A DNA stretch of 7,246 bases from an uncultured Clostridia bacterium (lineage in GTDB: Bacteria > Bacillota > Clostridia > Oscillospirales > Acutalibacteraceae), in the NCBI GenBank assembly GCA_946405475.1, contig CAMJHI010000115.1, positions 1-7,246 of the forward strand, read 5' to 3'. The notes below the pieces were generated by a model. That model did not search any database. It saw only the letters and a program-made list of their open reading frames with translations, and had not been told where the DNA came from. Shown here piece after piece: positions 1-5,094 of this stretch (position 1 is its first letter; every line of letters begins with the position of its first letter). A program made the position numbers and the translations under genes.

Positions 1-1614
1 GACAGGGAGTTCAGCTTTGAGCGTTACTACACCGACAGCTTTTCTTCGCCCGACCTGCTGTTTGTCGGCACGGAAAAGCGCTTTGCTTCCCGCGGCGGGC
101 GTTCCTCTCATGGCGACGCGCCCTTTTTTAACGTGCACAAAACCGGCGCGGGTTATTTTCTGGCCGTCGGATGGACGGGGCAGTGGAACGCCGTCCTGCG
201 CCGCGAGACCGATTGTGTCGTTTTCCGTTCCGGCCTAGAAACCACCCGGTTCCGGCTGCTGCCGGGGGAATCGTTTCGCACATCCTCTGTCGTCATCCTG
301 CCGTATGAGGCGCCGCTTGAAGTTTCCTTCAACCTGTGGCGGCGGCTGGTCAGGTCGGATTTTTCGCTGCTCGGTCAGCCGGGGCGCGGGTCGTTCGCAC
401 CGTTCTGCCTGACCCTGTGGGGCGGCATGGAATCGGCCGAAGCGGTGCGGCGCGTGCAGCTCATCCATCAGGAAAAGCTGCCCGTCGATACGATCTGGAT
501 GGACGCCGGGTGGTACGGCATGAGCGAAAAGCCCTCGCCGGATGAATTTGAAGGGGACTGGGGCGAGCACACGGGCGACTGGCGTGTCAACCCCTACAAG
601 CACCCGGACGGGCTGCTGGACGTGTCCCGGGCGATCCATGACGGCGGCAAACGGTTCCTGCTTTGGGTCGAGCCCGAACGGGTCCGAACCAACGCGCCGA
701 TCGTGACCGAACACCCGGAATACTTCTACGATCCGCCGAACCCGCAGGATGATAACCGCCTGCTGAACCTCGGCAGACCGGATGCGTTTTCCTACTGCCT
801 TGACACGCTTTCCGAGCTGATCCGGACCCTGCGCATCGACTGCTACCGGCAGGATTTCAACATGGAGCCACTGGCGACCTGGCGGCACAACGATGCGCCG
901 GATCGGGTCGGCGTCAGCGAAATCAAACACATCAACGCGCTCTACCGCCTGTGGGACGCGCTGCTCAGCCGGTTTGACGGTCTGCTCATCGACAACTGCG
1001 CCAGCGGCGGCAGAAGGATCGACGTGGAAACGCTCCGGCGCAGCATCCCGCTGTGGCGCAGCGATATGCAGTGCCCGGCCAATCAGCGTCCGGAGATCAG
1101 CCAGACGCACGGCTTGCAGTTCGGGCTGTGGCTGCCCTTCAGCGGCACGAATTACGGCCGCCGGGTCGACCGTTACGCCATGCGCAGCGCCTATGCCCCG
1201 GGCATGAATATGGCGCCCTCGTTCAGCGCGCGCGATCCGTTCGGAGAAAACCGGGAGGAGCTGGCTGAGCTCAGAGCGCTGTCGGAGGAGTATCTGGCGG
1301 TGCGGCCGTATCTTTCGGCGGATTTCTATCCGCTGACCCTGCCCGGCGCCGCGGAGGACGGCTGGTGCGCCCTGCAGTATCACGATCCCTGCGATCACAG
1401 CGGCGTGCTCCTCGTGTTCCGCCGCAAGGCGTCGCCCTATGAAACCGCCCGGTTCCGGTTGCGCGGCGTTTGCCCGGACGAGGTCTATCGGTTTTCCGAC
1501 GCGGATTCCCGCGCATCCTTTACCGCGGCGGGCGAAGAACTGCTGCGGGACGGCGTTGAGCTGACCCTGAAAGAAAAACGATCCTCGCGGGTCATCTTCT
1601 ACAAAACCGTATAG
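1..1614 (+). CDS. Alpha-galactosidase, glycoside hydrolase family 36 (5'-truncated by window edge)
   Basis: The frame is open from base 1, so the N-terminus lies outside the window; 537 residues are visible. It probably hydrolyses terminal alpha-galactosides such as melibiose and raffinose-type sugars. Numbering from base 1, the barrel motif WMDAGWYG is at residues 166-173, the probable nucleophile Asp285 is in CYRQDFN, the galactose-binding CASGG loop is at 333-337, and the probable acid/base Asp355 is in WRSD. Residues 1 to about 130 look like the end of the family's N-terminal beta domain, and roughly the last 100 residues form the C-terminal beta domain. GH36 enzymes usually have about 700-740 residues, so about 190 are missing. 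The common nucleophile motif KWDxN appears here as RQDFN, as I recall from a GH36 subgroup. No signal peptide can be judged. An internal GTG at 133 is not the start, because homologous sequence continues upstream of it. A hairpin terminator follows directly. Confidence 0.92.
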   Translation, partial: DREFSFERYYTDSFSSPDLLFVGTEKRFASRGGRSSHGDAPFFNVHKTGAGYFLAVGWTGQWNAVLRRETDCVVFRSGLETTRFRLLPGESFRTSSVVILPYEAPLEVSFNLWRRLVRSDFSLLGQPGRGSFAPFCLTLWGGMESAEAVRRVQLIHQEKLPVDTIWMDAGWYGMSEKPSPDEFEGDWGEHTGDWRVNPYKHPDGLLDVSRAIHDGGKRFLLWVEPERVRTNAPIVTEHPEYFYDPPNPQDDNRLLNLGRPDAFSYCLDTLSELIRTLRIDCYRQDFNMEPLATWRHNDAPDRVGVSEIKHINALYRLWDALLSRFDGLLIDNCASGGRRIDVETLRRSIPLWRSDMQCPANQRPEISQTHGLQFGLWLPFSGTNYGRRVDRYAMRSAYAPGMNMAPSFSARDPFGENREELAELRALSEEYLAVRPYLSADFYPLTLPGAAEDGWCALQYHDPCDHSGVLLVFRRKASPYETARFRLRGVCPDEVYRFSDADSRASFTAAGEELLRDGVELTLKEKRSSRVIFYKTV

Positions 1615-1625
1615 CTTTTTTGAAC

Positions 1626-1660
1626 GGCGGAAGCAGGATCCCTTCTGTTTCTGCCTTTTT
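1626..1660 (+). terminator. Intrinsic terminator after the alpha-galactosidase gene
   Basis: The arms GGCGGAAGCAG (1626-1636) and CTGTTTCTGCC (1645-1655) pair over 11 bp with two G-U wobbles. Two further inner pairs are possible, leaving a four-base loop. The 3' arm runs straight into TTTTT (1656-1660). It sits 12 bases after the stop codon and ends one base before the next promoter's -35 box, so the two units are closely abutted. Confidence 0.8.
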
Positions 1661-1661
1661 G

Positions 1662-1690
1662 TTGCCATCCGGCGTGAAATCTGCTATAAT
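1662..1690 (+). promoter_or_regulatory. Sigma-A-type promoter with extended -10 for the esterase-nitroreductase unit
   Basis: TTGCCA (1662-1667) and TATAAT (1685-1690) are separated by 17 bp, with a TG at 1682-1683 giving an extended -10. Transcription would start near 1697, leaving a leader of about 25 bases. The leader carries GGAGG at 1710-1714, eight bases before the ATG at 1723. No operator-like palindrome is visible, so it may be constitutive or controlled from outside the promoter core. Confidence 0.82.
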
Positions 1691-1722
1691 TAAGAATAAT
1701 AATTTCAGCGGAGGCGATCGGC

Positions 1723-2613
1723 ATGCAAACCATTTTATCCTACATCCTCACGGCGGTTCTGATGTTCAACACGCTGTTCGGTCTGTTGGGCGAAAAGTAT
1801 GAGGTCATCAAAAACATCCGCTACGGCGAGGCGCCGCGCGCGCTCGTGACGTTCTACGTGCCGGAATCCGCTTTTGACCGCGAAGAAAACGGCTGCGTTC
1901 TCTACATCCACGGCGGCTCGTGGCAGGGCGGCGAAAAAGAGGATATGGCGCCGCACTGCAAAAAGCTGGCGATGAAGGGCTATATCACCGCCACCATGAG
2001 CTATTCCCTTTGCTCCAACGACACGTTCGGCGAGGTGACCGTCTGGACGATGCTCGATGAGATCTCGCAGTGCATCGCCGCCATCAAGGCGTATTCCGAT
2101 CAGAACGGGCTGAATATCACCAAGCTGGCCACGTCCGGCTATTCGGCCGGCGGGCATATCTCCATGCTCTACAGCTATTCCCGCGCCGATGACGCGGCGA
2201 TCCCGCTGGTGTTCACCGCCAACCGCGTCGGTCCGTCCGACCTGACGCCTGACGCCTGGGGTGCAGGCGCCTCCTACAGCCTGACCTCCATGCTCACCGG
2301 CACGCGTCTGACCGATGAAATGAAGCAAAACGGCGAAGCGCTGCGCTTGGCGCAGGAGATTTCGCCCGTGACCTACGTCAACGATTCGATCATCCCCTCT
2401 ATTTTCTGCTATGCGGGCAACGACCCGATCGTGACGAGAGGGAATCGGGAATCCATGCTGCGGGTCTTTGAAAAAACCTTCGGCGAAAACGGGAACCACT
2501 ACCGCTACATCTTCTATCCGCTCTCCGGCCACGGGCTGCTGCTCGACCCCGTCAGCGAATACCGCTACGACCGCGCGGTGGATGACTATTGTAAGGCCTA
2601 TTTCGGCTATTAA
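1723..2613 (+). CDS. Alpha/beta-hydrolase fold esterase (carboxylesterase/BD-FAE-like), N-terminally anchored or exported
   Basis: This 296-residue serine hydrolase is probably a carboxylesterase acting on small acyl esters; the true substrate cannot be read from sequence. The oxyanion-hole motif HGGSW is at residues 63-67, as in the hormone-sensitive-lipase and BD-FAE-like esterases. The nucleophile Ser141 sits in GYSAGG, the acid is probably Asp234 in GNDP, and the catalytic His270 is in SGHG. Residues about 4-24 are strongly hydrophobic with no charge, which suggests a signal peptide or membrane anchor; no clear cleavage or lipobox site is seen. The ATG at 1723 is supported by GGAGG at 1710-1714. 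It shares a transcript with the nitroreductase gene 20 bp downstream. A carbohydrate deacetylase role would fit the glycosidase upstream, but that gene is in a separate unit, so the link is only suggestive. Confidence 0.88.
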   Translation: MQTILSYILTAVLMFNTLFGLLGEKYEVIKNIRYGEAPRALVTFYVPESAFDREENGCVLYIHGGSWQGGEKEDMAPHCKKLAMKGYITATMSYSLCSNDTFGEVTVWTMLDEISQCIAAIKAYSDQNGLNITKLATSGYSAGGHISMLYSYSRADDAAIPLVFTANRVGPSDLTPDAWGAGASYSLTSMLTGTRLTDEMKQNGEALRLAQEISPVTYVNDSIIPSIFCYAGNDPIVTRGNRESMLRVFEKTFGENGNHYRYIFYPLSGHGLLLDPVSEYRYDRAVDDYCKAYFGY

Positions 2614-2633
2614 ACGGAAAGGAAACGAAGCTT

Positions 2634-3443
2634 ATGACGATGACGGAAGCGATTCGCAGCAGAAGAAGTGTGCGCACCTTCAGCGGGGAGCCGCTGCGCG
2701 CGGAAGATAAGCAAACGATCATGGCGTTCGCCGAAACGGCCGAAAACCCGTATGGGCTGCCGATCACGTGGCTGCTGCTCGACACAAAAGAAACCGGTCT
2801 GTCCAGCCCCGTGATCGTGGGGGAGGACACGTTTATCGCGGGCAAAATGCGCCGGGAGCCGCACGCGGAAGAGGCCTTCGGCTATTCATTCGAGCGGGTC
2901 GTGCTGTTTGCCGAAGCCATGGGCGTGGGCACCACGTGGATCGCCGGTACGATGGACCGTTCCGCCTTTGAACGGGCGGTCTCGCTGCAAAGCGGCGAGG
3001 TGATGCCCTGCGTCAGCCCGTTGGGTTACCCGGCGCAGAAGATGTCGTTGCGTGAAAGCGTGATGCGCAAAGGGGTCAAGGCCGACAGCCGCCTGGCTTT
3101 TTCCGAATTGTTCTTTGACGGCGCCTTCGACCGGCCACTGACGCCGGAAACCGCGGGTAAATGGCAGCCGCTGTTTGAGGCGGTGCGCCTTGCTCCGTCC
3201 GCCGTCAACAGGCAGCCTTGGCGCGCCGTCGTCTGCGGCGACCGGGTGCATTTTTACGAAAAGCAAAGCAAGGCCCGCACCGACGGCGAATGGGATGTTC
3301 AGCGCGTCGATCTGGGCATTACACTGTGCCACTTTGCGCTTGCGGCCGAAGAAGCCGGGCTCGCGCCGTCCTTCGTTTTGGATGATCCCGGCCTTGCGGC
3401 GCCCGCGAACACGGTCTACGTGGCGACGTATCAGCTCAAATAG
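2634..3443 (+). CDS. Nitroreductase-family flavoprotein (TM1586-like)
   Basis: This 269-residue protein is probably an FMN-dependent NAD(P)H oxidoreductase of the nitroreductase superfamily, cytoplasmic, with unknown substrate. The family-typical FMN-phosphate motif RRSVR is at residues 10-14. The motif APSAVNRQPW (187-196) is characteristic of flavin contacts in this fold. The whole resembles the putative TM1586 nitroreductase family, in which two nitroreductase-like halves lie in one chain: one from about 1 to 135, the second after a linker near 140-160. That fits a chain longer than the usual 170-220 residues. The ATG at 2634 follows AGGA at 2620-2623; a second ATG at 2640 is possible but adds nothing. 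It lies 20 bp after the esterase gene with no terminator between them, so the two are cotranscribed. A hairpin terminator follows at 3460. Confidence 0.85.
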   Translation: MTMTEAIRSRRSVRTFSGEPLRAEDKQTIMAFAETAENPYGLPITWLLLDTKETGLSSPVIVGEDTFIAGKMRREPHAEEAFGYSFERVVLFAEAMGVGTTWIAGTMDRSAFERAVSLQSGEVMPCVSPLGYPAQKMSLRESVMRKGVKADSRLAFSELFFDGAFDRPLTPETAGKWQPLFEAVRLAPSAVNRQPWRAVVCGDRVHFYEKQSKARTDGEWDVQRVDLGITLCHFALAAEEAGLAPSFVLDDPGLAAPANTVYVATYQLK

Positions 3444-3459
3444 ATATAAGCTTTTCAGG

Positions 3460-3496
3460 AATAACCGTTCTCACCGGGGGCGGTTATTTCTGTTTT
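3460..3496 (+). terminator. Intrinsic terminator after the nitroreductase gene
   Basis: AATAACCG (3460-3467) and CGGTTATT (3481-3488) are perfectly complementary over 8 bp, with a 13-base GC-rich loop. The following bases are T-rich (TTTCTGTTTT, 3487-3496). It separates the esterase-nitroreductase unit from the strong promoter of the redox operon. The long loop makes it weaker than the terminator at 7173. Confidence 0.72.
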
Positions 3497-3510
3497 ATAC
3501 GGCAAGCTTT

Positions 3511-3530
3511 GAAAAAACATGAAAAAACGC
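3511..3530 (+). promoter_or_regulatory. Phased A-tracts, probable UP element or intrinsic bend
   Basis: Two copies of GAAAAAAC start at 3511 and 3521, exactly 10 bp apart, ending immediately upstream of the -35 box at 3531. A-tracts phased at one helical turn bend DNA, and A-rich sequence here is the usual binding place of the RNA polymerase alpha C-terminal domain. I infer that it strengthens the promoter; the repeat itself is seen directly. Confidence 0.55.
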
Positions 3531-3559
3531 TTGACAAATTATATCTCATACGATATAAT
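3531..3559 (+). promoter_or_regulatory. Perfect consensus sigma-A promoter of the redox operon
   Basis: TTGACA (3531-3536) and TATAAT (3554-3559) match the consensus at every position with a 17-bp spacer. Initiation is expected near 3566, giving a leader of about 44 bases with AGGGGA at 3595-3600 before the ATG at 3610. A promoter this strong is likely to be held down by a repressor, and the palindromes overlapping it and following it fit that. Confidence 0.93.
3538..3559 (+). promoter_or_regulatory. Probable MarR operator 1, overlapping the spacer and -10 box
   Basis: The arms ATTATATC (3538-3545) and GATATAAT (3552-3559) form a perfect 8-bp inverted repeat around a 6-base centre, TCATAC. 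The right arm contains the whole -10 box, so a bound dimer would block RNA polymerase. The size and position fit autoregulation by the MarR-type protein encoded immediately downstream. Confidence 0.75.
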
Positions 3560-3569
3560 CGAATCCAGA

Positions 3570-3587
3570 TAAATCGCATGCGACATA
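3570..3587 (+). promoter_or_regulatory. Probable MarR operator 2, just downstream of the transcription start
   Basis: TCGCATGCGA (3574-3583) is a perfect 10-bp palindrome, and the flanks ATA/TAT extend the symmetry after a two-base mismatch on each side. Its central 16 bases (3571-3586) match those of operator 1 (3541-3556) at 12 positions, sharing the core ATCnCATnCGA. The two centres are 30 bp apart, close to three helical turns, so two dimers could lie on nearly the same face. Confidence 0.68.
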
Positions 3588-3609
3588 TTTTGTAAGGGGA
3601 ACGAAAGAG

Positions 3610-4053
3610 ATGGACAACAAATATGAATCGCTTCGCCTGAAAAACCAGCTTTGCTTTCCGCTGTACGCCGTCACCAATCTGATCGTGAGGAAGTATAAGC
3701 CGTTTCTGGATGAGCTTGATCTGACTTACACACAATACATCGTGATGATGGTGCTCTGGGAAGAGGAGCAGGTGAACGAAAAGCTGCTTTGCCAGACACT
3801 GTGCCTGAAATCCAACACGGTGACGCCGCTGCTCAAAAAGCTGCAGGAAAAGGGCTATATCGTCAAGGCCAAAGACGCGAACGACGGGCGCAATCTGGTC
3901 ATCACGCTCACTGAAACCGGGCGCGCCCTGCAGGAAAAAGCGCTCAGCGTTCCGGCCTGCATGGCAGGGGAGTTCCGCATTTCGCCGCAGGAGGCTCAAA
4001 CGCTTTATCAGATTCTTTATAAAATCTTAGAGGAAGAAAAGGAGAGAGATTAA
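3610..4053 (+). CDS. MarR-family transcriptional repressor, OhrR-type peroxide sensor
   Basis: This 147-residue winged-helix dimer is probably a thiol-based redox repressor of its own operon. Compared from memory with Bacillus subtilis OhrR, the lengths match and the alignment needs no gaps over at least the first 120 residues. The reactive Cys15 (NQLC, 12-15) and the two tyrosines that contact it, Tyr29 and Tyr40, are all kept. The recognition helix is about 65-79 (LKSNTVTPLLKKL) and the wing includes Asp92-Gly93-Arg94. Additional cysteines are at 61, 65 and 117; Cys117 lies three residues before the position where an engineered Cys converts B. subtilis OhrR to a two-cysteine sensor. The ATG at 3610 follows AGGGGA with a 9-base spacer. 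Two palindromes at its promoter are the likely targets. The inducer is inferred to be an organic peroxide or related oxidant, yet no ohr peroxidase gene is adjacent. Confidence 0.88.
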   Translation: MDNKYESLRLKNQLCFPLYAVTNLIVRKYKPFLDELDLTYTQYIVMMVLWEEEQVNEKLLCQTLCLKSNTVTPLLKKLQEKGYIVKAKDANDGRNLVITLTETGRALQEKALSVPACMAGEFRISPQEAQTLYQILYKILEEEKERD

Positions 4054-4054
4054 C

Positions 4055-4465
4055 ATGAAATACGCCGTTCGTTATTACACCAAAACAGGCAACACCAAGC
4101 GGCTGGCGGAGGCGGTGGCCGAAGCGCTGGGCGTGACGGCGCTGCCCATCAGCGAGCCCGTGACCGAGCCGGTCGATCTGCTGTTTCTGGGCAATTCCTA
4201 TTACGCCTTCAGCATCGACCCCGAGGTGGCGGACTTTGTGAAATCGCTCGACAAAGCAATGGTCGGGCAGATCGTCAACTTCGGTTCCGCCGCCATGCTC
4301 AATTCCACCTACAAAAAGGTCAAGGCGCAGGCGGATCAGGTCGGCATTCCTATGTGCGGCAAAGAGTTCCACTGTCGCGGCGAATTCAAGGGCATTCATA
4401 AAGGCAGACCGAACGCCGACGACCTGAAAGCGGCGACCGCCTTCGCCAAAACGTTTTTGAAATAA
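4055..4465 (+). CDS. Short-chain flavodoxin domain protein
   Basis: This 136-residue cytoplasmic protein is probably an FMN-binding one- or two-electron carrier. The phosphate-binding loop TKTGNT is at residues 9-14 after the first beta strand, matching the flavodoxin pattern (S/T)xTGNT. The second strand-loop LFLGNSYYAF (43-52) and the third, VNFGSAA (74-80), are where flavin contacts are expected. It ends in a CRGEF... segment and a Pro-Asn-Ala-Asp-Asp-Leu helix start, as in the small flavodoxin-domain proteins of Clostridia. Cys101 and Cys107 are present. The gene starts one base after the MarR stop codon, with AAGGAGAG at 4039-4046, so the two are translationally close. Flavodoxins replace ferredoxin as donors, so it is a candidate electron source for the disulfide reductase or rubredoxin domains encoded downstream; that pairing is inference. 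Confidence 0.85.
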   Translation: MKYAVRYYTKTGNTKRLAEAVAEALGVTALPISEPVTEPVDLLFLGNSYYAFSIDPEVADFVKSLDKAMVGQIVNFGSAAMLNSTYKKVKAQADQVGIPMCGKEFHCRGEFKGIHKGRPNADDLKAATAFAKTFLK

Positions 4466-4482
4466 GAAAAGGAGCTGACAAC

Positions 4483-4680
4483 ATGAAAATCACAGTCAAT
4501 CCCAACAAGGAGATCGCCGACGCGGTCAAGGAAGGGCTGAAACAGACCGGCGGCTACTGCCCCTGCCGCCGCGAGCGCACTGAAGACACCAAGTGCATGT
4601 GCCGCGAATTCCGCGAGCAGATCGCCGACGAGAATTTCGAGGGCTTCTGCCACTGCATGCTTTATTACAAGGAAAAATAA
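4483..4680 (+). CDS. Ferredoxin-thioredoxin reductase catalytic-subunit-like [4Fe-4S] protein
   Basis: This 65-residue protein matches the catalytic chain of ferredoxin:thioredoxin reductase, which reduces disulfides with electrons supplied through a [4Fe-4S] cluster. Three cysteine pairs are present: Cys26-Pro-Cys28, Cys38-Met-Cys40 and Cys56-His-Cys58. By analogy with the plant enzyme, Cys26, 38, 40 and 56 would hold the cluster, and Cys28 and Cys58 would form the redox disulfide. In the plant enzyme the middle pair is CPC, 16 residues after the first; here it comes after only nine, while the distance from the first to the last pair is unchanged at 27. I recall that spacing from free-standing bacterial and archaeal members. 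No variable chain or thioredoxin gene is adjacent. AAAAGGAG at 4467-4474 gives a normal spacing to the ATG. The target disulfide is unknown; the MarR protein itself, a thioredoxin elsewhere, or oxidised proteins are possible. Confidence 0.88.
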   Translation: MKITVNPNKEIADAVKEGLKQTGGYCPCRRERTEDTKCMCREFREQIADENFEGFCHCMLYYKEK

Positions 4681-4692
4681 GGAAGAGGAACG

Positions 4693-5079
4693 ATGGATCG
4701 GAACGAACAGAAAACGCTGCTCAAAGCCCAGCAGGGCGAACTCGACGCCGTGCTGATGTATAACGCTTTGGCGGATACGGTCAAAAGCCGCAGCGACGCC
4801 GAAGCCTTCCGCCGCTTGGCTGCGGAGGAGGGGAAGCATGCCGCCGTGTTCAGAGGCCTGACGGATCAGGCGCTCAAGCCGAAAAAAACGCTGGCGATCC
4901 TGCTGCCGCTGCTGTATCGGGTCATGGGCAGAAAGCGCCTGTATCCGCTCATCGCAAAATTTGAATATGGTGCGGTCGATACCTACGCGCCCGTTGCCGC
5001 GAAATATCCCGCGGTGGAAAGCGTCAAGGGCGATGAAAAGCGTCACGGCGATACCGTGATGAGTCTATTGAAAGAATGA
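4693..5079 (+). CDS. Rubrerythrin-like ferritin-fold diiron protein without a rubredoxin domain
   Basis: This 128-residue four-helix protein carries a complete ferritin-like diiron ligand set: Glu16, Glu46-x-x-His49, Glu91 and Glu115-x-x-His118. Rubrerythrins reduce hydrogen peroxide in anaerobes, usually taking electrons from a C-terminal rubredoxin domain. That domain is absent here, and there are no cysteines at all, but a rubredoxin domain is encoded in the next gene. The linker between the helix pairs (about 62-90) is hydrophobic and basic (LAILLPLLYRVMGRKR), and could be an amphipathic or membrane-touching segment, as in some ferritin-like proteins linked to iron transport. The purine-rich GGAAGAGGA at 4681-4689 serves the ATG at 4693. 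The gap to the previous gene is 12 bp. Peroxidase activity is inferred; iron storage or another diiron oxidase role is the alternative. Confidence 0.82.
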   Translation: MDRNEQKTLLKAQQGELDAVLMYNALADTVKSRSDAEAFRRLAAEEGKHAAVFRGLTDQALKPKKTLAILLPLLYRVMGRKRLYPLIAKFEYGAVDTYAPVAAKYPAVESVKGDEKRHGDTVMSLLKE

Positions 5080-5081
5080 AT

Positions 5082-5086
5082 GGAGG
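5082..5086 (+). promoter_or_regulatory. Ribosome binding site that sets the start of the MBL-rubredoxin gene
   Basis: GGAGG lies eight bases before the ATG at 5095. An in-frame ATG at 5080, one base after the previous stop codon, would place this sequence inside the coding region and has only a weak purine stretch upstream. I therefore assign the start at 5095. Confidence 0.8.
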
Positions 5087-5094
5087 ATCCAAAG

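Noticed and set aside
235..1668. A 477-codon minus-strand open frame opposite the alpha-galactosidase
   Set aside because: It has the same shadow-type composition, shows no domain, crosses the terminator at 1626-1660 and opposes a clear GH36 enzyme.
2241..2255. Short tandem repeat TGACGCC x2 in the esterase gene
   Set aside because: It is only two copies of seven bases within a coding sequence and has no sign of expansion or function.
1735..2532. A 265-codon minus-strand open frame opposite the esterase
   Set aside because: It has no motif, no plausible ribosome binding site and shadow-type composition; the plus-strand esterase has a full catalytic triad.
4483..4680. RiPP precursor peptide for the radical SAM enzyme
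   Set aside because: The cysteine pattern CPC...CMC...CHC is that of the FTR catalytic fold, and there is no leader/core division or repeated core motif.
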